Below are positions 8,912 to 16,652 of a DNA stretch of 64,000 nt, piece after piece; the stretch's first letter is position 1; every line of letters begins with the position of its first letter. Position numbers and translations under genes: made by a program. Origin of the DNA: Dyadobacter sp. CY326 (GTDB lineage Bacteria > Bacteroidota > Bacteroidia > Cytophagales > Spirosomataceae); assembly GCF_021390515.1 (NCBI RefSeq), contig NZ_JAJUXI010000007.1, positions 248,001 through 312,000 on the forward strand. Reading direction: 5' to 3'. The notes below the pieces were generated by a model, which saw only the letters and a list, made by a program, of their open reading frames with translations, made no database searches and had not been told where the DNA came from.

Positions 8912-9625
8912 TCAATTAGCGCTTCCGGGCAGGAAGTTCAGGAATGTATTGAACTGCTTTTTATATTTCTCCTCATCAATTTTATAGAAGAAAGCACCTT
9001 TCTTTGAAAAGCCTTTTTGTTTCTCTTCCAGCTTAACCAACAGATTGGTTGAAAGGAGTTTACGGGAAAAATTACGCTTGTCGAGCTCCGTTCCGAAAAT
9101 CGCTTCGTAAAGCTTTTGCAATTGCGGAATCGTGAATTTTTCAGGAAGCAGTTCAAATCCGATGGGATGCTGTGAAGCTTTGTAACGCAAATGCTGAATG
9201 GCCATTTCCACCATTGCGCCGTGGTCGAAAAGTAATTTCGGCAATTCCTGGATCGGGAACCATTGCGCTTCAAAGTTTTTGGAAAGCTTATGGTCGTAAT
9301 CTTCCACATTAATTAATGCGAAATATGCCACTGAAACCGTCCTTTCGACCGGATCGCGCTGCGGGCTTCCAAATGTGTGCAGCTGTTCGAGGTAAATGTC
9401 TGTAAGATTGGTAAGCTCAAAAAGAATGCGTGATGATGCGCCTTCGAGGCTTTCGTCCGGCTGCACCCATCCACCCATCAAAGACCACGTATGATGCTCA
9501 TCTTCAATTCCTCTTTTGACCAGTAACAATTTTAATTCTTCACCGTCAAAGCCGAAAATAATGGAATCCAGAGCGACCAGACACTTGGTTTGGGCCTGAT
9601 ATTGTTTTAATATGTCTAATCGCAC
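8912..9625 (-). CDS. NUDIX-domain transcriptional regulator (NrtR/AraR type)
   Basis: A 237-residue protein with a NUDIX domain (about 15-150) and a C-terminal winged-helix part (about 160-230, FTIPQLQKLYEAIFGTELDKRNFSRKLL broken here only for length). The NUDIX box keeps G52 and E58 but its REUxEE core reads RILFEL, so two catalytic glutamates are replaced by I67 and L71; this suggests ligand sensing rather than hydrolysis, as in NrtR and Bacteroidota AraR regulators. The start is GTG at 9625; there is no nearby ATG in frame. The ligand and target genes are unknown. It is between MarC and the aminotransferase, both on the same strand. Confidence 0.8.
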   Translation of the reverse strand: MRLDILKQYQAQTKCLVALDSIIFGFDGEELKLLLVKRGIEDEHHTWSLMGGWVQPDESLEGASSRILFELTNLTDIYLEQLHTFGSPQRDPVERTVSVAYFALINVEDYDHKLSKNFEAQWFPIQELPKLLFDHGAMVEMAIQHLRYKASQHPIGFELLPEKFTIPQLQKLYEAIFGTELDKRNFSRKLLSTNLLVKLEEKQKGFSKKGAFFYKIDEEKYKKQFNTFLNFLPGSAN

Positions 9626-9694
9626 AACTTGATACTGCGGGAGTGAGTTAATATTTAGTTAATAAAGCAAAACGCCCCTATTACTACTCATTCG

Positions 9695-10753
9695 CTATTT
9701 TGAGGTGAATGAAAGAAGAAATTCCTTCAATGTTTTGATTTCATTTTTGGTAATTGCCGGGAAGTTGGCAATGCGAAAACTGGTTTCCTTGTCCTTTCCA
9801 TAACCGTTTCCCAACACGATGCCTTCCTGGAATGCTGCTTTTTTGATGGCCGCAATGCGCTCTTTCGAATCCTGAACGGCAACAACTGTTTCAGACCGAA
9901 CTGACTCGTTTTCGACCAAAAGCGCATAGCAATTTTGGGGCAAAAATGAATACCAATCCTGTGCTCTTTCCCGCGTTTCCTGCGCAATATGTTCAATCGG
10001 CGCAACTTGGTCCATCACCCTGTCCATAAGGTAAATGCCTAATGTGTTGGGCGTGTAGGGCGTCTGGAATTTGAGAAAATTGTCGCGGATAAAGAGTAAA
10101 CTGTTGTAATGTGACCGATTGCCGATCGCTAACGCGCGTTCAACTGCTTTTGGTGAAACGATCATCACGCCCATTCCCGCTGGCAACCCAAAACACTTTT
10201 GAACCGATCCATACCAAACGTCGGCGCTTTGCCAGGGAAGCATTACGCCAGCCATGGAAGATGTGGCATCAACGGCGATAATGTTGTCAAAATTCGCACG
10301 TAATGTGCTTAGAAATGCAGACGAAAGTGCTGTTCCGTTGGAAGTTTCATTGTGTGTAACGCAAATTACATCGTTAGCAGAAACTTGAATATCTGCATTC
10401 AGGACCGGCGTTTCATTGGTTTGAAATTCAAAAGACCTGGCGGAACCCGTCAGCTTTTGCGTGTATTCCATCCATTTCTCGCCAAATGCACCATTGTAAA
10501 TGTGCAAACTGCCCTCCGAAATCAGGTTTTCAGCAATGATTTCCCAACATTCCGTAGCCGATGAAACGAAATAAACCTCATATTCATCGGGCACATTCAG
10601 CTTGGTTTTCAGACCGGTGATGGCGTGTTCGAGCATTTGCATGAAACCCGCGCTTCTGTGATTGGCGCTGATAATGCCGCTTTCGACCGCTTCCTGCAAA
10701 TACTGCCCAACCTCGTGGTACACTTTGGAAGGGCCGGGATAAAAGGTTATCAT
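9695..10753 (-). CDS. class V aminotransferase, SerC-like
   Basis: A 352-residue PLP-dependent enzyme of the class V aminotransferase family. The opening FYPGPSKV and the SGIISANHRS segment resemble phosphoserine aminotransferase (residues 4-34), and the PLP-binding lysine is K186 in GSVQKCFGLPAG. HNETSNG (134-140) and VDATSSMAG (161-169) are the usual cofactor-site motifs. In Bacteroidota such proteins are annotated as SerC or as alanine-glyoxylate-like aminotransferases; without a search I do not fix the substrate. It starts 6 bases after the dapA stop, so it is probably in the same transcript. Confidence 0.8.
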   Translation of the reverse strand: MITFYPGPSKVYHEVGQYLQEAVESGIISANHRSAGFMQMLEHAITGLKTKLNVPDEYEVYFVSSATECWEIIAENLISEGSLHIYNGAFGEKWMEYTQKLTGSARSFEFQTNETPVLNADIQVSANDVICVTHNETSNGTALSSAFLSTLRANFDNIIAVDATSSMAGVMLPWQSADVWYGSVQKCFGLPAGMGVMIVSPKAVERALAIGNRSHYNSLLFIRDNFLKFQTPYTPNTLGIYLMDRVMDQVAPIEHIAQETRERAQDWYSFLPQNCYALLVENESVRSETVVAVQDSKERIAAIKKAAFQEGIVLGNGYGKDKETSFRIANFPAITKNEIKTLKEFLLSFTSK

Positions 10754-10759
10754 TTTTGA

Positions 10760-11650
10760 TTAAATAAATCCTTCGCGAACCATTGCTTTTTGCAACTTCT
10801 CGCCCAATTCATCCGAAGCTTTCAACAGCGGCAACCTTACGGCAGAACTGCAAATGCCTTTGATTTCAAGACATTTTTTAATGCCAACCGGATTAGATTC
10901 AATGTATAACAAAGTGTCAAATTCCAGAAATGCAAGCTGCAATCTGGCCGCTTCCTTGAAACGACCTTCCAAAGCATGCCAGGTAAGTTCACCAAATTCT
11001 TTTGGAAATGCATTGGCAATCACGGAAATAACGCCATGCCAGCCCACGCTCACCATTGTTGTTACGAGATTATCGTCACCCGAAAGCAGCAGAAAATCGT
11101 CCGGAACACGTGAAGCAAGCTCCATGCTTTGCTCAATTGATCCGCCGGCGTCTTTTATTCCAATGATATTGGCATGCTGAGACAGTTTCACAATAGTGTC
11201 CGGCTTCATATTAACAACAGTCCGACCAGGCACATTATATAGCAAGACAGGAACAGGAGAAGCGTCAGCAATGGCGGTAAAATGTGCAATTATGCCATCC
11301 TGAGTCGGTTTATTATAGTAAGGACAAACAGAAAGAATCGCATCAACTCCTGTAAAATCGGTTTCTGCAATAGAGTCCAGAACAGATTGCGTATCGTTGC
11401 CACCCAGACCGTAAACAATGGGAAGCGACTTGGGGTTATTCTTAATCGTAAATGCCAGAATTTCAAGCTTTTCCCGGGAAGTTACAGTGGGCGACTCTCC
11501 TGTTGTGCCTTGAACGACAAGGAAATCGGAGCCACCTTCGGAAACGAGGTCGATCAGTCTTTTTAATCCGGGATAATCGATTTGATTTTGCTCATCAAAA
11601 GGTGTAATCAGCGCCGCCCCTACTCCTTTGAAACGTTGGTCCAATGGCAT
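10760..11650 (-). CDS. dapA: 4-hydroxy-tetrahydrodipicolinate synthase
   Basis: A 296-residue TIM-barrel aldolase that condenses pyruvate with aspartate semialdehyde, the first committed step of lysine and diaminopimelate synthesis. GTTGESPT (48-55), YNVPGRT (138-144, with Tyr138) and the Schiff-base lysine K166 in GIKDAGG are all present. Length equals that of E. coli DapA (292). It lies 61 bases downstream of ligA and 6 bases upstream of the aminotransferase. A TAACTTTG box sits 34 bases upstream of the start. dapF, a later enzyme of the pathway, is also in this window (38118-38903). Confidence 0.95.
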   Translation of the reverse strand: MPLDQRFKGVGAALITPFDEQNQIDYPGLKRLIDLVSEGGSDFLVVQGTTGESPTVTSREKLEILAFTIKNNPKSLPIVYGLGGNDTQSVLDSIAETDFTGVDAILSVCPYYNKPTQDGIIAHFTAIADASPVPVLLYNVPGRTVVNMKPDTIVKLSQHANIIGIKDAGGSIEQSMELASRVPDDFLLLSGDDNLVTTMVSVGWHGVISVIANAFPKEFGELTWHALEGRFKEAARLQLAFLEFDTLLYIESNPVGIKKCLEIKGICSSAVRLPLLKASDELGEKLQKAMVREGFI

Positions 11651-11683
11651 TATTTACCTATATAATTGTTAGATTTCAAAACA

Positions 11684-11691
11684 CAAAGTTA
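11684..11691 (-). promoter_or_regulatory. possible dapA -7 box
   Basis: On the minus strand TAACTTTG fits TAnnTTTG exactly and lies 34 bases upstream of the dapA start in the ligA-dapA gap. No matching -33 TTTG is visible, so it is tentative. Confidence 0.35.
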
Positions 11692-11711
11692 GCTTTCTAG
11701 GCCGTTTTTCT

Positions 11712-13802
11712 CTATTTATTCTCAATCATCGCCAAAAATTCTTCCTCACCAAGAATCGTGACACCCAGCTTTCTTGCTTTATCAAGCTTGGCTGGGCCCA
11801 TGTTAGCACCTGCCAAAAGATAATTCAGTTTGCCCGAAACGCCGCTAAGCACACGCCCTCCATTGACCTCGATTTTCATTTTAAGATCGTCTCTTTCAAA
11901 GTTTTCAAATACACCTGAAATCACAAAAGTTTTGCCTTCCAGCAAGTCACTTTCAAGTTCAACGGGCTTTTCGTCGCTTTCCATTTGGATACCGGCTGCC
12001 TGCAATCGCTCAACAAGCTGCTGATTCTCGGGCACATCAAAGTATGAAGCAATGCTTAATGCTATCCTCCCTCCGATCTCGGGAACGGCAATCAGCTGAT
12101 CATAAGTTGCCAACCGCAACGCATTCATCGACTTGAAATAAGCAGCCAGCTTTTCGGCCACCGTTGCACCCACAAACCGAATTCCAAGCGCAAAAAGCAC
12201 ATTTTTGAAAGGGACTGTTTTTGACAATGCAATGCCATTCAAAATATTCTCAACCGTTTTTTCGCGAAAGCTGATTTTCTTAACTTTTCCAGTTTCCTCA
12301 TTCAAAATGTTCTTTTCGAGACCCAGCAATGTTTTTTCATTCAAATCGTACAAATCCGCTGGCGTGCGCACAAGTCCGAGATCGAAAAGCAACTCAATTT
12401 TTCCTTCTCCCAAACTTTCAATGTTCATCGCTTTTCGGTGAATGAAATGTTCGATCCGGCCTTTGAGCTGCGGCGGGCAATGGCTGTCGTTGGGGCAGAA
12501 AAAGGCAACTTCCCCCTCATTACGTTGCAGTTCTGAGCCGCATTCGGGACAATGTGTTGGGAAAATAAGCGGCTCGGTTGGATAATTTTCGCGTTGCGAA
12601 ATGTCGACGCCGGTTATCTTAGGAATAATTTCGCCGCTTTTTTCGACAAACACCGTGTCACCCACTTCAAGTCCCAGTCTTAGCACTTCATTGGCGTTAT
12701 GCAATGTTGCGCGCTTGACACGCGTCCCCGAAAGATGCACGCCTTTCACCTGATTATAGGGCAATGCACGTTCTGTAACATCGCAAAGGTTGGCGACCGG
12801 CGTAATCGCTCCCGTGCGGCCGACCTGGTAAGTCACCATGCGTAAAACTGCTGGCTTGTTTTCCGCCTTATATTTAAATGAAATGGCCCAACGCGGGCTC
12901 TTAGCCGTAAAACCAAGCTCGCGCTGCTGCTCGAACGAATTGATTTTGATCACTATTCCGTCTGTTGCCAATGGAAGCGTCAGGCGCTTATCTTCCCATT
13001 CATGAATAAATTCGAGGACCTCGTCAATCGTCTGCACTTTTTTCCAGCCGGGCGACACATTAAAACCCCACGATTTCAGTCCCAGCAAGCTTTCCTCATG
13101 ACTTTTGAAAAATTCTGTGTCGGTTAAAAATGAGTAAAGATAGCAGTCGAGTCCGCGCCTGGCGGTTTCCGCAGAATCCTGCAATTTGAATGATCCGGAA
13201 GCCGCGTTTCTTGGGTTAGCATATTGATTTTCACCAAGAGTCTCCATTTCTTCATTCAGCTTTTGAAATGAAGTAAGCGGCATAAAACCTTCGCCGCGGA
13301 TCTCAAATACGGGCGGCACATTCTCGGCCTTTACACGCAATGGCAATGACCGGATAGTTTTTACATTATGTGTGATTTCATCGCCTCGCGTGCCGTCGCC
13401 CCGCGTCACACCGCGCACGAGCATGCCGTTTTCGTATGTGAAGCTGAGCGAAATTCCATCAAATTTCAGCTCGCAAATGTATTCATAGGCCTCTCCATTC
13501 AATCCGCGCCGCACGCGGTCGTCAAAATTCCGCAGCTCCTGTTCGTTATATGTGTTATCCAATGACAGCATCGGATAACGGTGATAAACGGTGTTGAAAT
13601 TCTTTGTAATCGTCCCGCCTACACGCAGCGTCGGCGAATCATCCAGCCGCAACTCCGGATGTTGATCTTCAAGCGCTTTTAATTTTTTCAGCAGCTGGTC
13701 AAATTCAAAATCCGACACTTCCGAAACATTGTCCTGATAATAGCGATAATTATAATGCTGCAGTTTTTCTGCGAGTTCCTGTATTTGCTGTTGTGGATCC
13801 AT
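11712..13802 (-). CDS. ligA: NAD-dependent DNA ligase
   Basis: A 696-residue replicative and repair DNA ligase that seals nicks with NAD+. The adenylated lysine is K113 in KFDG; the N-terminal Ia domain has HNYRYYQ-like YNYRYYQ (18-24). A four-cysteine zinc finger (C418, C421, C436, C442) precedes helix-hairpin-helix repeats and a C-terminal BRCT domain (about residues 620-696, GKTFVISGVFENFERDDLK). Length and order agree with bacterial LigA (about 670). A near-perfect Bacteroidota promoter lies upstream. It heads the minus-strand run. Confidence 0.97.
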   Translation of the reverse strand: MDPQQQIQELAEKLQHYNYRYYQDNVSEVSDFEFDQLLKKLKALEDQHPELRLDDSPTLRVGGTITKNFNTVYHRYPMLSLDNTYNEQELRNFDDRVRRGLNGEAYEYICELKFDGISLSFTYENGMLVRGVTRGDGTRGDEITHNVKTIRSLPLRVKAENVPPVFEIRGEGFMPLTSFQKLNEEMETLGENQYANPRNAASGSFKLQDSAETARRGLDCYLYSFLTDTEFFKSHEESLLGLKSWGFNVSPGWKKVQTIDEVLEFIHEWEDKRLTLPLATDGIVIKINSFEQQRELGFTAKSPRWAISFKYKAENKPAVLRMVTYQVGRTGAITPVANLCDVTERALPYNQVKGVHLSGTRVKRATLHNANEVLRLGLEVGDTVFVEKSGEIIPKITGVDISQRENYPTEPLIFPTHCPECGSELQRNEGEVAFFCPNDSHCPPQLKGRIEHFIHRKAMNIESLGEGKIELLFDLGLVRTPADLYDLNEKTLLGLEKNILNEETGKVKKISFREKTVENILNGIALSKTVPFKNVLFALGIRFVGATVAEKLAAYFKSMNALRLATYDQLIAVPEIGGRIALSIASYFDVPENQQLVERLQAAGIQMESDEKPVELESDLLEGKTFVISGVFENFERDDLKMKIEVNGGRVLSGVSGKLNYLLAGANMGPAKLDKARKLGVTILGEEEFLAMIENK

Positions 13803-13830
13803 GTTAAGGCGGCTGTAAGGGGATGGAGGT

Positions 13831-13862
13831 CAAATTTAAGAAGCGTTCGCGCCGATTTCAAA
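13831..13862 (-). promoter_or_regulatory. ligA promoter
   Basis: On the minus strand TTTG (13859-13862), a 20-base spacer and TAAATTTG (13831-13838) match the Bacteroidota consensus TTTG-N19-21-TAnnTTTG exactly. The predicted transcript starts near 13824, about 20 bases before the ligA ATG at 13802. Confidence 0.75.
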
Positions 13863-13997
13863 TGCTGGACGGCTTCCCGTTACTTTTTCTGAATTACGCG
13901 TATCAACAGAAAAAGAACCGAATTGACATACTGATTTTATCAAAACAACACTAAATGAATCTCTTAAAAAATTTGATTATTTTCGTAAAAACAAGCT

Positions 13998-14525
13998 ATG
14001 CACATGAAAAGCACAGAAACAATCATTTGGCAGGACTGGGATCTGAGTCAGATCATAAACGGGGAGGAAATCATGTCTCCTAGCCCAAAGACGCCACACC
14101 AGAAAGCATCCCGCAAATTGCAAAGGGTTTTAGAAGACTATGCTAATGATCATGATCTTGGTGAGGTTTGGAACGCCCCGATGGACGTAATTTTCGAAGA
14201 AGATTATAACCGTTTGCAGCCAGACCTTATTTTTATCTCAAAAGAGAAGAAAGACATTGTGCAAGACTGGATCAGGGGTGTTCCCGATATGGTGGTTGAA
14301 ATCGTGTCACAGAGCACGGTCAAGATGGACACGGTCGTCAAGAAAGAAATTTATGAGCGTTACGGCGTGCAGGAATACTGGCTTTTAAAACCCGAAAAAC
14401 GAATTTTAGAAATTTACACGCTTGCGGATGGCCGATACGAACTTCATGCTTTGTTAGAGGAAAATGATGTCGTTAGTTCACCATTATTCCATGATTTAGC
14501 ATTCAAGCTTAGCATTATATTTTAG
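13998..14525 (+). CDS. Uma2 family (DUF820) restriction-endonuclease-fold protein
   Basis: A 175-residue protein of the Uma2/DUF820 family (PF05685), a PD-(D/E)xK nuclease fold. The pattern is visible: RLQPDLIFIS (D76), VVEIVSQST (E101) and a lysine K115/K116 before IYERYGVQEYW, the usual C-terminal family motif. Uma2 proteins are abundant in cyanobacteria and Bacteroidota, and no specific role is established. It is divergent from ligA and isolated from rpe by a promoter. ATG at 14004 (MKST) is an alternative start. Confidence 0.85.
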   Translation: MHMKSTETIIWQDWDLSQIINGEEIMSPSPKTPHQKASRKLQRVLEDYANDHDLGEVWNAPMDVIFEEDYNRLQPDLIFISKEKKDIVQDWIRGVPDMVVEIVSQSTVKMDTVVKKEIYERYGVQEYWLLKPEKRILEIYTLADGRYELHALLEENDVVSSPLFHDLAFKLSIIF

Positions 14526-14585
14526 TTTCTGCCTGAATCCATTCGAAAGGTGCAGTCGTGGTGAATGCTTGGGGAAGTTGCAACA

Positions 14586-14616
14586 TTTGAAATCGGGGAC
14601 AACTTCCTTAATTTCG
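14586..14616 (+). promoter_or_regulatory. probable rpe promoter
   Basis: TTTG (14586-14589), 19-base spacer and TAATTTCG (14609-14616), one mismatch from TAnnTTTG. The predicted start near 14623 leaves a 20-base leader to the ATG at 14644. Confidence 0.55.
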
Positions 14617-14643
14617 GCCTACATTCATATTTTGATAACATTC

Positions 14644-15291
14644 ATGGCTGAAATTGCTCCTTCTATACTTGCTGCCGACTTTGCAAACTTGCAGCGCGAC
14701 ATTGAAATGCTCAATGCAAGTCCCGCTGATTATATTCACGTTGACGTAATGGACGGCATGTTTGTGCCCAATATTTCTTTCGGAATCCCTGTTTGCGAGG
14801 CGATTAACAAGCATGCGACCAAACCATTGGACGTGCATTTGATGATCGAACAGCCTGATCGCTATTTCGAATCGTTTAAAAAAGCCGGGGCAGCCGGATT
14901 GACCGTGCATTATGAAGCTTGTCCGCATTTGCACAGAACAGTGCAGCACATTAAAGAACTTGACGTGCTGCCCGGCGTCGCATTGAACCCGCACACGCCC
15001 GTGGAAGTGCTTTCGGAGATTCTGGGTGACCTTTCGCTGGTTTTGATCATGTCCGTTAATCCGGGTTTCGGGGGGCAAAAATTTATTCAACACACTTATC
15101 AGAAAATTGCCAGGTTGCAGAGCCTGAAAGAAAAATTTGGCTATACATTCAAGATTGAGGTGGATGGCGGCGTTAATCTTGACAATGCGCCACTGTTGAT
15201 CCGCGAAGGTGTCAACATTTTGGTTGCGGGAAGTTTCGTTTTCAGTTCGGAAAACCCCTCCAAAACCATTGCAGATCTAAAAAACAGCTGA
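14644..15291 (+). CDS. rpe: ribulose-phosphate 3-epimerase
   Basis: A 215-residue TIM-barrel enzyme that interconverts ribulose 5-phosphate and xylulose 5-phosphate in the pentose phosphate pathway. The signature is clear: APSILAADF (5-13), HVDVMDGMFVPN with H32, D34, D37, HLMIE (H65) and EVDGG with D174. Length equals that of E. coli Rpe (225). The frame extends 25 codons upstream, but the family start MAEIAPS and the promoter both support 14644. Its xylulose 5-phosphate product is a donor for transketolase, though the split transketolase of this window is 6 kb away and probably serves glycan synthesis. Confidence 0.95.
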   Translation: MAEIAPSILAADFANLQRDIEMLNASPADYIHVDVMDGMFVPNISFGIPVCEAINKHATKPLDVHLMIEQPDRYFESFKKAGAAGLTVHYEACPHLHRTVQHIKELDVLPGVALNPHTPVEVLSEILGDLSLVLIMSVNPGFGGQKFIQHTYQKIARLQSLKEKFGYTFKIEVDGGVNLDNAPLLIREGVNILVAGSFVFSSENPSKTIADLKNS

Positions 15292-15348
15292 TTTTTCCAG
15301 ACTCTGGAACACCAATTATATGTTAGAAAAAGTTTCCAGACACAAACC

Positions 15349-16632
15349 ATGAAGTGGTTTAGATACTTCATTTTCAGCGTCTTGGCTGCAACTTGTCTTG
15401 CTGCTATCAACATTCCGCAGCCGAGCCAGATTGCTGTTCCTAAATTTCCATTGAAAATCAGCCCGAACGGCCGTCACATTACGGACAACAATGGCGTCCC
15501 TTTTTTGATGGTTGCTGATGTGGCCTGGCAAATGCTTCGTAAGCTCAGTCACAACGAGGCTGTGCAATATATGGACATCCGTAAGGCGCAGTCTTTCAAC
15601 ACATTCCTCGTGCAGCTTTTGCCTGCATTGCCCAATCAGCGCAATTTTAATAAGGCCCTTCCCTTTCTGGACAACGACCTTTCAAAACCCAATAAAGTCT
15701 ATTTTGATTATTTTGAAAAGATCATTGCCGCGGCAAAAGAGCGTGATCTGGTCGTGGGAATGGTGGTTTCTCGAAAAAGCTGGAATGCACTTTTTGACGC
15801 GCAGGACCCGGCAGTTTGGAAAAATTACGGCGCTTTTGTGGGCAAGCAATTTGCAAAATATGACAACATTATATGGATTGTAAGCGAAGAAGAATATCAA
15901 ACGGCGGCTCAATTTGAGGCTATTGCAGACGGCATACGCTCGGCTTCCGGAGGTCAGATTCTCGCATCATTAAGCACGTGCTCTCCGACGAGCGTCAATG
16001 ACAGCTCGGCCGTTCGTTCGGACCTAAAATTCATCATTCCCGATTCGACAGTGACGCCAGCCGAATATGCTGCTTTGGCGAACTGGCAGAAAAACTCCGC
16101 TGAAGCAGCATTAAGACCCTTTTTGATTGCTAATTCAGAGTTCCCAAAAGAGATTACAGACCAATCCGTGCTAATCCGCAATCAGGCTTATCAATCCATT
16201 ATGAGCGCTGCGGCGGGGTTTTGTCACATGAGCACGATCAAGAATTTTAACCCGACATGGAAAGTCAACATTAATAAGGACGGCGCGGAATACATTCATG
16301 AGCTGGTAAAGATTTTGAAAGGCATTCCGTGGGAATACATGCAGCCGGAAAATGTGCCCGAACTCTTGCCCGACTCTGCTGACAAAGCCGAAATTGGCAT
16401 TGTTTCGTTGTCAAACAAGAGAATGTCGATGCTTTATCTCCCCGAATCCCGGCCCGTTAAACTGAATTTGAATTATTTGAATGGAACAACTTTTGCGGCT
16501 GTTTGGTATAGTCCGCGAACTGGGAAAAGGTGGCCGGGCGGAGAATTCAAGGCTGCACCAGAAGCCGTTGTCCAGCCACCAGATTCACAACCCGGCTGGG
16601 ACTGGATTCTGTTGATCGGCGCAAAAAAATAA
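15349..16632 (+). CDS. secreted DUF4038 glycoside hydrolase-like protein
   Basis: A 427-residue protein with a signal peptide (MKWFRYFIFSVLAATCLA). Residues 34-350 match the DUF4038 (apiosidase-like, PF13204) TIM barrel: PLKISPNGRHITDNNGVPF then FLMVADVAWQM, a typical N-terminal domain with W60. IWIVSEEEY (175-183) is in the place of the catalytic acid loop, and an FLIANSEFP segment follows. The C-terminal 90 residues (MLYLPESRPVKLNL... VWYSPRTGKRW) look like the PF12904 beta-sandwich that accompanies these hydrolases. It probably acts on a plant or bacterial glycan; the exact bond is unknown. A 20-base gap precedes the PD40-OmpA gene. Confidence 0.78.
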   Translation: MKWFRYFIFSVLAATCLAAINIPQPSQIAVPKFPLKISPNGRHITDNNGVPFLMVADVAWQMLRKLSHNEAVQYMDIRKAQSFNTFLVQLLPALPNQRNFNKALPFLDNDLSKPNKVYFDYFEKIIAAAKERDLVVGMVVSRKSWNALFDAQDPAVWKNYGAFVGKQFAKYDNIIWIVSEEEYQTAAQFEAIADGIRSASGGQILASLSTCSPTSVNDSSAVRSDLKFIIPDSTVTPAEYAALANWQKNSAEAALRPFLIANSEFPKEITDQSVLIRNQAYQSIMSAAAGFCHMSTIKNFNPTWKVNINKDGAEYIHELVKILKGIPWEYMQPENVPELLPDSADKAEIGIVSLSNKRMSMLYLPESRPVKLNLNYLNGTTFAAVWYSPRTGKRWPGGEFKAAPEAVVQPPDSQPGWDWILLIGAKK

Positions 16633-16652
16633 GGTTTACCAGGATTGCATCC

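Noticed and set aside
8462-9007. 181-residue reading frame on the plus strand over marC and the regulator
   Set aside because: It lies antisense to two well-supported genes and its protein is low-complexity without any recognisable family.
13803-13997. A riboswitch between ligA and the Uma2-type gene
   Set aside because: The gap is explained by the ligA promoter, and no conserved aptamer-like stem set is visible.
14608-15093. 161-residue minus-strand frame inside rpe
   Set aside because: Antisense shadow of rpe; the rpe motifs are complete on the plus strand.
15294-15316. TCCAGA-C-TCTGGA palindrome after rpe as a terminator
   Set aside because: Only 6-bp arms and no T-run follows on the plus strand; too weak to call.
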